Source: Symsagittifera roscoffensis (Eukaryota > Xenacoelomorpha > Acoela > Convolutidae). From it: 64,000 bases of DNA. The position numbers and the translations under genes are program-made. Below the pieces are notes generated by a model. That model was not told where the DNA came from and did not search any database. It saw nothing but the letters and a program-made list of their open reading frames with translations. The DNA lies in the NCBI RefSeq assembly GCF_963678635.1, contig NC_087066.1:3908485-3972484 (forward strand), written 5' to 3'. Below, piece after piece: positions 13,760 to 26,800 of this stretch (positions are counted from its first letter, which is position 1; each line of letters opens with the position of its first letter).

Positions 13760-16700
13760 CACACGCACAACCACACACACACAGACACGAGAGAGAGAGA
13801 GAGAGCCGTACAACTGGCTCGATTCCAGTTTCCCAACACCCTCGTAAAATTGCAAAATTAGGCTGTTCAAAAATTGTTCACACGGCTTTTTGCATGTAAG
13901 AAATGCTCTAAGAACTTGCCGTGAGCTGACACGTTTTGATGCAGTTTATATCAAAAAAAAAATAATTTTAAACAGACTTTGACATATTCAATTTCAGAAA
14001 AAATCAAAGAACTTGAAAGAGCGTTTAGTTAAAGAGCCAGCCCACAATCAGTAAAAAGAAAAAAGTATATAATCAGTTTTATTTTTAGTTTTTTGTGTTC
14101 TGTCTCTAAAAAACTCGATTAATACGACCGATTGAAATTGGATATAATTTTACTACTGTTTAAAGCAAGAAAGCTTTTTATTCACGTTTTGAAGTATAAT
14201 GGTTGAATATAGTTGAACTATTGATTTAGAAAAATTTGGAAATTTGGAAACTAAGGATATCTCCAATAAATCTCCCCCAATTTTCAATTTTGGATTTAAA
14301 AAACTATTTTTACGCGCGAGGCGACAGTTCGTAAAAGGCGACAAGCCCTAACAGTAGATTAAGCAGGAAGCACTGACCACTTCCCGCTTAATCTATTGTT
14401 TAGCCAGTATCAGCGTGATTAGGTGAACAGTTTTTTTCGACTCTTTTCCAGTTCCCCCCTTTCAAATTCAACTTTGAAAAACTTTTTTAACGTTGTCATA
14501 ATGCAAGGAAATTTGGCGTGGTTAACAAATCGACAACTGTGAACAGATTTGGGCTCTTTTTCCTCTTCCCCCCCCCCCACCTGACGCCAGTTTCAACTTA
14601 TTAGTGTAACGAGTGGTTTTACGAGGTTGAGTATGAAGACCAAATATGTTTGTCGTGGCCTTATTAGTCTGTATGTAAAATTTCATTACAATCGGACAAT
14701 GTGGTCAACAAATTTACATGTAAAAATTTGCTGGTGGGGGGAAAAGGAAAAAGAGCCCAGATTTGTTCTTCATACTTTACAGCGTAACATCACGCATTTA
14801 GTCGTAATAACACGTAAAATAAACATAAATTTCGGTATTTTGAAAGGGGGAACTGGAAAAGAGCCATTTTTTCAATACTTTTTCATAGCTTACATCGTAA
14901 CAATATTCCTCTCGGTGTAAGCGCAGCGGATCAAGCGTATTCTTCTTACAATGCCTTGCTACGAATTGTCGCTTGTTAAGAATTGTCGCTTGTTACGAAT
15001 TGTCGCCAGTTACAAATTGTCGCCTGTTAAGAATTGTCACCTGTCTGTTACGAATTGTCACCTGTTACGAATTGTCGCCCAAAAATTTTATGTTGTCATA
15101 ATGTAATGAAGCTTTGCATGGTAAACAATTCAAAAAATTGTGAACACATATTTTTCATAGCTTACATCGTAACATCACGCATTCACCAAAATAATACGTA
15201 AGACATGTAAAAAAACGGAAAAAATTGGTGGAAAGCGGAAAAGAAGTCTTTTCCAGTTTCCCCCACTTTTGAATTTTGAATAAAAGAAAGTTAAGTTGAA
15301 ATGATTTTTCAAGTTATGAACTGCATTGAAACGTGTCAGCGTGAATAGGTGATCAAATTTTTACAATATTTTTTACACGCGAAATGCCTGATCGAGTAAG
15401 CAAGTAATTACTTTCTCGAGTAAGCGAAATTACTTTCTCCAACTAATTGCTTATTAGGGTAATAACAGATAATATGACTTGGAGAGGAGAGATAACGGGA
15501 TCCTAGGATCCACCAAGCGTCTGCCCTAAAAGGTCATAAATTAGTTTAAAAGCAAGGCATAAGCCGACAAGCAGGTGGGAAAAAGTATATGAACGCAAGT
15601 AAACAAAAAATTACCGAACTATTCGTCAAAAAAATATATTTTTGAATTTCCAAGAACAAATAAATAGCCTTAGAGCTCTTTGACTTTCTCGAACAATTTT
15701 TGATACTTTTTTGATGAAATTAACCAAATTTGAGAAGTGGATCATTAAATGAAATTTTTATTACGCTGGGAAATCTGATCAAAAATTTTGAAACTTGAAG
15801 TCAATAATCTTTTCGTGGTCTTAACATTTTTGCTGTTTGATTTTGTCTTCCTTTTAACAAAGGAAATGAATTGTATTTTAAAAAATCAAAATTGAAACTA
15901 CGAAAAAGTAGTTGAAACAACAAATTAAGACTGTTCCCGAAAGAAAAACTGCGAAAAAAAATCGCGACCTATGTAAGAATCTGAAGTTTGTTTTTCAGAC
16001 AAAATTAACCCTTGTTGAAAAAACTCGACGTTGAACACTCGACGCGAGATTTTGAACAGCCTTATTTTGTATTTTACGAGGGGGTTGGGAAACTCGAAAA
16101 GAGCTCAAATATAACGAAAAAGTTTTTCATTTTTTCGCTGTTGAGTTATGTTCATGATGCTTACTTTTTTCAAATTTGTTTTTAATGGCTACAGAACAGT
16201 TTAAAAAATCAGTAGATTTTTTTTTCTCATTTGGCCAATATTTATTAGAATTTAGATATTTGTTTTAGAAGAGGGAAATGCCAACCCCGCAAGCAACGCG
16301 TCATCGTTGACCGGGGGAACAATATCTCCCAATCAGACGCAGAATACGACAGCAATTACCATTCCATGATATTGCAAACGAGTAAGAGGAAAAATGCAAC
16401 TGGAAGCAATAAAAACAAAATCGATGATTTTGAAAACAAACAGTTGAGATTTTGATGCTTTCAAGGATAATCAAAATGAGAAATTAAACGTAAAAGTTTC
16501 AGACTTGGAGAGCGGTGGTGAAGTGGTTACCTTACATCTCCGCCTATCAAGCGAAAGGTCGGATGTTCGAGGCGTGCCATGATCGATGCTCATTGTTTAA
16601 GGGTGAGGCAACCTTACCCAACCCAGAAAAAATGGTTGAGAAAATTTCAAAATTGACCAAAAACTTGCATATAGTTCTTAAGCAAGAGCACGACAGCGGT

Positions 16701-19700
16701 TCGCCGTGATGAGCTGTACGGCTTGTATGTTGGTCCTTTCCCTCGTGGATAAAATGTCGTATAAGAAATTGCTTTTGCTCGCAATTTTAGTCCAATTTGA
16801 ATACTACACCTAAGCAAAACTGTTCTGCATTTCATTGTACATTTTTAGTTGGGTTCACTTTTTAGCATCATTTTGTCAAATCACAACATTTCCAAAAGTA
16901 CAAAAATTGATGATAACAAAAACTTTGATTTTATTCCGACTTTCATAACGAAAGTAACTGAGTATTTGTGCTCGAGTGCTTGTTTTTTTTCAGACAAACT
17001 TCGACTTTTTATTAAAAACTTTGACCGAATTTATTATATCCGCCAAAAATTATTGTTGTCCTGAGCTCAAATTTTAAAAGATATTCTACCTATGATCATT
17101 TTTTATAAAGTTGCGAGGCTTTAAGGATTGCCAATATGGCCAACAATTGATAAAACGAAGATTTGATTTTGTTTCGACTTTTCGACTTTCGTAACGAAAG
17201 TGACGGAGTATTTGTGCTGTTTTTTTTGAAAAAAATCTTCAATTTTTATAGGGTTAACTTTGCTTCATAGACCTTAAAAGACAATCGCAACATTCAGGGT
17301 TTTGCCTGATACAAGCAAATTTGTTTATCTACCTTTTTGATGGATATTTCAAAATTTTTAGGGTTATTAGTTAAAAAAACAAAGAGAAACAAATTAAAGC
17401 AACCAGCTGAAATGATTATGGGCTCGATTTTGAAACTTGTTAAAAAACTAATCGTAACATGACAAAACCCTGAAAGATCTGACGGCTCTTTAATTGAGGT
17501 CTCAATTAAAATTAAGTAGAAAAAAATATGATTAACATTAATTTTGAGATTTTTAGCTTATTTGTTTTTCCTCGCCAGCAAAACAACCAATAACAAATAG
17601 TGAGTATGAATGTTTCAGCCGTATGGAGAGCTAAAATAATCAGACTTCATTTTAATTTTTTTTCCGAATTTTGAAGAAAACGGAATAATTATGCTTGGTG
17701 TGGTCAATTTTTATGCACTCAATTTTCGGCGATCGAAATAATAGTTTATAACAAAATTTTTGATGCCACATTGAAGATATCGACTCCCTGAAATCAATTT
17801 TCAAAAAGCTATAGTTTACTTCCGATTGCTTTTTGAAAAGTTTTGGGAGTTTAAAAATAGCCTATTTGGCCAGGCTATTGACTAACTTATGCGCACTTTG
17901 TAGATTTAATCCATGATACTGAAAGCGTTACGCGAATTATTTATGCGTGGTGAGTTGTCCCGCACAACAAATGGTTGTAAAATAAAATGGAGGAGTCCAC
18001 TCCGAAGGGGAGGCCAGTGATCTCGAGCAGCACTTCAGTGTATGGGTTCACAATGTCCTGGCTGGTTGTGACTTTAAACTCCGAATACTTTTCTGCAAAC
18101 AACAACAAGAAACACTTTTTTTGAGAATGTGTTGTCGTTCGCTAACCATGCCACGTCAATTTCCTATAAAACTGATATTCACATTTTATCAATATTTTAA
18201 CCACGGACAAAAGAATCCAATCAAAATTTTATGAAGTCTTTTGCAAACCTTCAAAATATTACTGATCCGATTTCTAATATTTTTGTTGGACTTTGTTGAT
18301 AATATTTTGTTGTCTTGCATGAAATTGGTAAGTTAAATTAAAGTTTCTTGGAACCTTCAAATTAAATACGTTTTTTATGCGTGTTATTTTTCTGGCACAG
18401 GTACTGGCTCCAGCAGGGTTTCCAAGGATAAAAACATCAAAAAAATGAACACCTGATTGAAAGATATCGTCAATGTTGTATATTGGTGCAAAGCAAAAGT
18501 CTATTTTAAAATCTGATTTTGAGATCAATCAGGGTTTTAATTTGCCTCAAAATTAGTCAGTATTTATAGTCGTTATTGCTGAAAAATATATCATAAAATC
18601 GAGATATATCATTAGAAATAAGAATCTAATTTGTTCACTTGTTCCCATTTTGGTAAATTTTTTTTTCACTGCACTCGACATATATAGCATCGGCTTCATG
18701 GATAGGGTCGATTAAAAAAGAGAGAAAACTCTTTGGTTAACACATTTTGATATTTGGTTAAGACGGAACTGGTATAAACAGACAAAAAAGAATATTATCA
18801 GATTTAGTTCAACTTTGAGACATCATGGAAGTTTGTATATTTTTTCTATGTAAGTTTTACAGAAGAGTTTTCCATAATCCGGGGAAAATTTTGAAATTGT
18901 TAAGAAAAAGACATTTTTATTTTATTTTACTGTTGTTATTTTTCAGTACAACGCGACAGAATTAGATAGAACTGGTCTCTTTTATACAAGAGTTTTTAAA
19001 AGCTCTTTATCCTGTTCCCCCACCTGCCAATTTTTACAAGAAAATTAACCTTATCTGATTGTTATGAAATCATTATTGCGGAATGTTGCGGAATTGGATT
19101 GTTGCGGAAACGTTAGGCCATTACCAACATGTTTGATCTTCTTGACATACGACTCGTAACAGCATAACATTGATGCTCATGCAAGTTGGCCGGGGATAAA
19201 GAAAAACAGCCTTTTAGAAACTGACGGACGGTGGATCGAACAATGGAAAGGTAAGGAAACCAAGAACTACGTAAAAGTTGTAGCAGAATCTAATCAATGG
19301 TTCAGTCTGTCATCAAATTGGCTCTTTTAAATTTTTTAACCCAAATTCGATTTTCAATTATGAAATTTATTTAATTTTTATTTTTGGGGGGGGGGGGGGG
19401 GGGGGGTTCCGAAAAAAGCCGTCAGATTTAGCTTTAAAACGTTAATTTAGTGGGAAAACGGATAAAATCAAACCAATTCGTTTCGACATTAAGAAAATGT
19501 TTTTGTGATAACTGCAGAAGAAAGTAAAAAATAACTATTGCTTCAAGTAACTGATTGAATCTAATTTGTCGTTCCAGCAAAATGTTTTGACTCGACTCGA
19601 GCCTTTCTTTTATGGTGATGAGTATACGATGAAATGCAATGTAAGAAAACATAGAAAAGAACAATCGGAACCCCACAAAATACGAGAAAGAGTCGACGAA

Positions 19701-20854
19701 ACTACTCAAAAAAGAAACTTGAAGTTAAATCAACTAAAACCTCTGTCTAAAAACAGAGAGCATGATTATGCTGGTAAAAATTAAAAAAAAACTCACCCGA
19801 AGGAGTGGGTATGGACACAGTCTGGCATTGGTATGGTTCTTTGTTGTAGTTGGCGTACTCCACAAACAGACACACCTGGAAGTCTGGAGGAGAGGGGAGG
19901 GTCTCTCTCGACATCCAGACACACCACTGCGAGGAGCTTCCCCCACACGACTCCAGAGTGAGGGGCTGGGTGTCGTGCCGGCCACTGTCTTCCAAAGGCA
20001 GAGAGGAAATCTGAAAACGAAAAAAAAGAGTTCTTAAAAAAATTGGATCTATGATTTTTTGAAACGCGTTATCATATCGATTTATGCCATATTTGAGCAG
20101 ATCTTTACCACAGATTTTAAAGAAAATAAGAGAAGACACGTGCAATTAATACACATGTAATTTGAAGTCTCAGTCTTTTTTTGTTTCATGAAGTTAGTTT
20201 TAACCAGATATAATTTCTGCGCTTTGGATAGTCTTCCATAGACATCTTCTGCCTTTTAACATCTTGTTATTTTTCAATGTTGAAATAAAGATAAATTGCT
20301 TTGCTCTAGATGAAACAAGTTTAACTTTTAGTGCAATGTTATTCGATTGATCTACTTCTAACTGCATTAGCTGGGGTGTGTAGCACAAAAACAATGTATT
20401 CTCTATCCCTGTTCATAATATGCCCCTCATTACTGTTCCAGTGTGTGGATGTGTACCAGTTCAGCTACTGTGGCATGTTCTTCGCCTACTGCGAGACTAA
20501 CGGGGACTGTTGTGAGAGTATGTGGCCCACAGACATCAAGTGCCACTGCGACACCAAAATGAGACGATGTCTCTGTCCACAGAACGCCATGGACGGCAAG
20601 TAACTCAGAACTAGGCTCTTTTTCCTTCCCCCCCCCCACCTCACATGAGCTTCAATATATAAGTGTAACGAGTGGTTTTACGAGGTTGAGTATGAAGACC
20701 AAATATGTTTGTCGTGGCCTTATTAGTCTGTATGTAAATTTTCATAACAATCGGACAATGTGGTCTTTAAATTTAAATGTAAAAAATTGCAGGTGGGGGG
20801 GAAAGGAAAAAGAGCCCAGAACTACTAGGCTCCTCTGTTACCCCCACCCCTTCC

Positions 20855-20888
<34 letters not shown>

Positions 20889-23800
20889 CACACGCACAAC
20901 CACACACACACAGACACGAGAGAGAGAGAGAGCCGTACAACTGGCTCGATTCCAGTTTCCCAACACCCTCGTAAAATTGCAAAATTAGGCTGTTCAAAAA
21001 TTGTTCACACGGCTTTTTGCATGTAAGAAATGCTCTAAGAACTTGCCGTGAGCTGACACGTTTTGATGCAGTTTATATCAAAAAAAAAATAATTTTAAAC
21101 AGACTTTGACATATTCAATTTCAGAAAAAATCAAAGAACTTGAAAGAGCGTTTAGTTAAAGAGCCAGCCCACAATCAGTAAAAAGAAAAAAGTATATAAT
21201 CAGTTTTATTTTTAGTTTTTTGTGGTCTGTCTCTAAAAAACTCGATTAATACGACCGATTGAAATTGGATATAATTTTACTACTGTTTAAAGCAAGAAAG
21301 CTTTTTATTCACGTTTTGAAGTATAATGGTTGAATATAGTTGAACTATTGATTTAGAAAAATTTGGAAATTTGGAAACTAAGGATATCTCCAATAAATCT
21401 CCCCCAATTTTCAATTTTGGATTTAAAAAACTATTTTTACGCGCGAGGCGACAGTTCGTAAAAGGCGACAAGCCCTAACAGTAGATTAAGCAGGAAGCAC
21501 TGACCACTTCCCGCTTAATCTATTGTTTAGCCAGTATCAGCGTGATTAGGTGAACAGTTTTTTTCGACTCTTTTCCAGTTCCCCCCTTTCAAATTCAACT
21601 TTGAAAAACTTTTTTAACGTTGTCATAATGCAAGGAAATTTGGCGTGGTTAACAAATCGACAACTGTGAACAGATTTGGGCTCTTTTTCCTCTTCCCCCC
21701 CCCCCCCACCTGACGCCAGTTTCAACTTATTAGTGTAACGAGTGGTTTTACGAGGTTGAGTATGAAGACCAAATATGTTTGTCGTGGCCTTATTAGTCTT
21801 TTTGTAAAATTTCATTACAATCGGACAATGTGGTCAACAAATTTACATGTAAAAATTTGCTGGTGGGGGGAAAAGGAAAAAGAGCCCAGATTTGTTCTTC
21901 ATACTTTACAGCGTAACATCACGCATTTAGTCGTAATAACACGTAAAATAAACATAAATTTCGGTATTTTGAAAGGGGGAACTGGAAAAGAGCCATTTTT
22001 TCAATACTTTTTCATAGCTTACATCGTAACAATATTCCTCTCGGTGTAAGCGCAGCGGATCAAGCGTATTCTTCTTACAATGCCTTGCTACGAATTGTCG
22101 CTTGTTAAGAATTGTCGCTTGTTACGAATTGTCGCCAGTTACAAATTGTCGCCTGTTAAGAATTGTCACCTGTCTGTTACGAATTGTCACCTGTTACGAA
22201 TTGTCGCCCAAAAATTTTATGTTGTCATAATGTAATGAAGCTTTGCATGGTAAACAATTCAAAAAATTGTGAACACATATTTTTCATAGCTTACATCGTA
22301 ACATCACGCATTCACCAAAATAATACGTAAGACATGTAAAAAAACGGAAAAAATTGGTGGAAAGCGGAAAAGAAGTCTTTTCCAGTTTCCCCCACTTTTG
22401 AATTTTGAATAAAAGAAAGTTAAGTTGAAATGATTTTTCAAGTTATGAACTGCATTGAAACGTGTCAGCGTGAATAGGTGATCAAATTTTTACAATATTT
22501 TTTACACGCGAAATGCCTGATCGAGTAAGCAAGTAATTACTTTCTCGAGTAAGCGAAATTACTTTCTCCAACTAATTGCTTATTAGGGTAATAACAGATA
22601 ATATGACTTGGAGAGGAGAGATAACGGGATCCTAGGATCCACCAAGCGTCTGCCCTAAAAGGTCATAAATTAGTTTAAAAGCAAGGCATAAGCCGACAAG
22701 CAGGTGGGAAAAAGTATATGAACGCAAGTAAACAAAAAATTACCGAACTATTCGTCAAAAAAATATATTTTTGAATTTCCAAGAACAAATAAATAGCCTT
22801 AGAGCTCTTTGACTTTCTCGAACAATTTTTGATACTTTTTTGATGAAATTAACCAAATTTGAGAAGTGGATCATTAAATGAAATTTTTATTACGCTGGGA
22901 AATCTGATCAAAAATTTTGAAACTTGAAGTCAATAATCTTTTCGTGGTCTTAACATTTTTGCTGTTTGATTTTGTCTTCCTTTTAACAAAGGAAATGAAT
23001 TGTATTTTAAAAAATCAAAATTGAAACTACGAAAAAGTAGTTGAAACAACAAATTAAGACTGTTCCCGAAAGAAAAACTGCGAAAAAAAATCGCGACCTA
23101 TGTAAGAATCTGAAGTTTGTTTTTCAGACAAAATTAACCCTTGTTGAAAAAACTCGACGTTGAACACTCGACGCGAGATTTTGAACAGCCTTATTTTGTA
23201 TTTTACGAGGGGGTTGGGAAACTCGAAAAGAGCTCAAATATAACAAAAAAGTTTTTCATTTTTTCGCTGTTGAGTTATGTTCATGATGCTTACTTTTTTC
23301 AAATTTGTTTTTAATGGCTACAGAACAGTTTAAAAAATCAGTAGATTTTTTTTTCTCATTTGGCCAATATTTATTAGAATTTAGATATTTGTTTTAGAAG
23401 AGGGAAATGCCAACCCCGCAAGCAACGCGTCATCGTTGACCGGGGGAACAATATCTCCCAATCAGACGCAGAATACGACAGCAATTACCATTCCATGATA
23501 TTGCAAACGAGTAAGAGGAAAAATGCAACTGGAAGCAATAAAAACAAAATCGATGATTTTGAAAACAAACAGTTGAGATTTTGATGCTTTCAAGGATAAT
23601 CAAAATGAGAAATTAAACGTAAAAGTTTCAGACTTGGAGAGCGGTGGTGAAGTGGTTACCTTACATCTCCGCCTATCAAGCGAAAGGTCGGATGTTCGAG
23701 GCGTGCCATGATCGATGCTCATTGTTTAAGGGTGAGGCAACCTTACCCAACCCAGAAAAAATGGTTGAGAAAATTTCAAAATTGACCAAAAACTTGCATA

Positions 23801-26800
23801 TAGTTCTTAAGCAAGAGCACGACAGCGGTTCGCCGTGATGAGCTGTACGGCTTGTATGTTGGTCCTTTCCCTCGTGGATAAAATGTCGTATAAGAAATTG
23901 CTTTTGCTCGCAATTTTAGTCCAATTTGAATACTACACCTAAGCAAAACTGTTCTGCATTTCATTGTACATTTTTAGTTGGGTTCACTTTTTAGCATCAT
24001 TTTGTCAAATCACAACATTTCCAAAAGTACAAAAATTGATGATAACAAAAACTTTGATTTTATTCCGACTTTCATAACGAAAGTAACTGAGTATTTGTGC
24101 TCGAGTGCTTGTTTTTTTCAGACAAACTTCGACTTTTTATTAAAAACTTTGACCGAATTTATTATATCCGCCAAAAATTATTGTTGTCCTGAGCTCAAAT
24201 TTTAAAAGATATTCTACCTATGATCATTTTTTATAAAGTTGCGAGGCTTTAAGGATTGCCAATATGGCCAACAATTGATAAAACGAAGATTTGATTTTGT
24301 TTCGACTTTTCGACTTTCGTAACGAAAGTGACGGAGTATTTGTGCTGTTTTTTTTGAAAAAAATCTTCAATTTTTATAGGGTTAACTTTGCTTCATAGAC
24401 CTTAAAAGACAATCGCAACATTCAGGGTTTTGCCTGATACAAGCAAATTTGTTTATCTACCTTTTTGATGGATATTTCAAAATTTTTAGGGTTATTAGTT
24501 AAAAAAACAAAGAGAAACAAATTAAAGCAACCAGCTGAAATGATTATGGGCTCGATTTTGAAACTTTTTAAAAAACTAATCGTAACATGACAAAACCCTG
24601 AAAGATCTGACGGCTCTTTAATTGAGGTCTCAATTAAAATTAAGTAGAAAAAAATATGATTAACATTAATTTTGAGATTTTTAGCTTATTTGTTTTTCCT
24701 CGCCAGCAAAACAACCAATAACAAATAGTGAGTATGAATGTTTCAGCCGTATGGAGAGCTAAAATAATCAGACTTCATTTTAAATTTTTTTCCGAATTTT
24801 GAAGAAAACGGAATAATTATGCTTGGTGTGGTCAATTTTTATGCACTCAATTTTCGGCGATCGAAATAATAGTTTATAACAAAATTTTTGATGCCACATT
24901 GAAGATATCGACTCCCTGAAATCAATTTTCAAAAAGCTATAGTTTACTTCCGATTGCTTTTTGAAAAGTTTTGGGAGTTTAAAAATAGCCTATTTGGCCA
25001 GGCTATTGACTAACTTATGCGCACTTTGTAGATTTAATCCATGATACTGAAAGCGTTACGCGAATTATTTATGCGTGGTGAGTTGTCCCGCACAACAAAT
25101 GGTTGTAAAATAAATTGAGGCTAGCTAATGGGTCGTATTAAATTGATACGACTCAAGTTTTCACACTTGATCTTTGATGCTGTCCAAAACTTATAGTTTT
25201 TCAATTTAATCTTTTCCCAAAAAAGTAAAATCGAAAATTGGAAGAATGGTTTTTCGTATAAGTATAACATCGCAAAAATCCGTAGACAAGGCCGCCATAA
25301 ATTTCAGTTTGTTCTTCAGTTTCCTTGAATTGAAAAAAAATGATGAAGTTTGTATTTGATAAAAACAACTGATACTACTGTTTATCACTATGTTTATTAC
25401 TAATGGCTTTCAAAAAGTTTTTTCGAATAAAACGTGTTCACTAGATTTCAAAACGACACATTTTCAGCCAGGAAGAACACTTTTGATAGAAAATCGGATC
25501 CGCAACTTTGAAAAAAAAATTTGAAAATTCAAAAACTTTGAAATATTCTTCAAGACAAAACTAGTGATGATTGCTTTGCCGGAAAAAAACCAGGCCATAA
25601 AAAAATAGTAAAATACAATAAATATTACTTCTACTTAAAAAAATGACAAAAATGTACGAAGACCTGCGTTGATTTGTCGCTAACTTTTAACCAAGTTATA
25701 ATAAAACTCAGGAAACTTCAATTGCAGCTTTTGAGAAACGTAGACTTTCACGTTTACTTCATAAAAAGTTGTATTAGATAGAGTCAAATGCTGCTAATAC
25801 AAACACAAAAAATTTAGTTAAAAATCAAAATTTCAATAAAAACGAAGTACATTGATTAAAATTTTAATAATTTCTGAAAGCCTCTTTTTTTTGCAAAGAA
25901 AAACTAAAACTAAAAATAGAGAAAATTCTTTCAAAAGCATTAACAACGAAGTACATTGATTAAAATTTTAATAATTTCTTTTCAGAAATTATTAAAATTT
26001 TAATAAATGTACTTCGTTGTTAATGATTTTGAAAGAATTTTCTCTATTTTTAGTTTTAGTTTTTCTTTGCAAAAAAAGAGGCTTTCAGAAATTATTAAAA
26101 TTTTAATCAATGTACTTCGTTTTTATTGAAATTTTGAATTTTAACTAAACTTCTTTGTTAAGAACAAAAAGAAAAACCAAAACTAAAAATAGAGAAAATT
26201 CTTTCAAAATCATTAAAAAAAACAATAGAACGACCAAAAAACCTCTAAAAATACTCAAGAAACAAAAACCATTACAACAAAAAACCCTCTGAAAAATTGT
26301 TTTTTTTTGACGTTGGAAGTAATATGTCATTAGATTATGCCATGAACAGCATAAATAAACAAAATAACAAAAGAATTAAGGAAAAAGTTGTAAAACCGAA
26401 AAACTGTTTAAATTTCGAGCATCATAATTAACTAAAGATACACTACTGTAGTGCACTATACTGCACAGGGATCTTTCGAGAGTGTGACGCCGCTGTTTCT
26501 TGATGTTTCAAAATCAGCATTTGACTCTATCCAATACGCTTTTTATGAAGTAAACGTGAAAGTCTACGTTTCTCAAAAACTGCAATTGAAATTTTTGCAG
26601 GCAACAGAAAACAAAAAACTCCGAGTTGTATTAGATCGATATTTGAAGGAGTTTCGTAGGTAAAAAACTTGGGATCATTTCTTTCCAAAATATAAAAATT
26701 GATCTGTATGCGAAAACATGATGCGAAATACTTTAACTGAAAAAAAACTAGAAAAATTTATGCGAAAACATAAAGATTGCGCTAAAAAATGTTCCAAAAA

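Larger units (their letters stand above)
13816..16105. mobile_element. 2.3 kb composite element with about 50-bp inverted termini (copy 2 about 20944-23234)
   Basis: Left GGCTCGATTCCAGTTTCCCAACACCCTCGTAAAAT... up to TTAGGCTGTTC pairs with right GAACAGCCTTATTTTG...GGGGGTTGGGAAACTCGAAAAGAGC. It encloses the nested MITEs at 14439-14865, the minisatellite at 14958 and A+T-rich filler. No open frame is convincing. Confidence 0.65.
10857..25114. repeat. 7.13 kb direct tandem duplication (copy 1 10857-17986, copy 2 17987-25114)
   Basis: Copy 2 repeats copy 1 with an offset of 7130, 7133 then 7129 bases. The offset shifts at homopolymer runs such as the G run near 12258/19387 and the C run near 13495/20630. 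I noticed only scattered single-base differences, so identity is well above 99 percent. The left break cuts receptor exon 23. The junction reads AATAAA joined to ATGGAGGAG at 17986/17987. Little homology is visible between the two original breakpoints. It carries exon 22, part of exon 23, the knottin-like exon, a SINE and several nested elements. An assembly artefact from unmerged haplotypes is possible. Confidence 0.97.

Noticed and set aside
14958-15079. CRISPR-like repeat array
   Set aside because: Units of about 17 bp abut with no unique spacers, in a eukaryotic sequence. It is a minisatellite.
16503-16575. Functional tRNA gene
   Set aside because: Box-like motifs are present but the cloverleaf cannot be completed convincingly, and a conserved non-tRNA tail follows. 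Better explained as a SINE.
16515-16709. Open frames over the SINE, present identically in both duplicates
   Set aside because: The diverged SINE at 32596 does not keep the frame, so the reading is incidental.
26451-26663. Open frame of 70 codons
   Set aside because: It overlaps the right arm of the fold-back repeat and has no recognisable domain.
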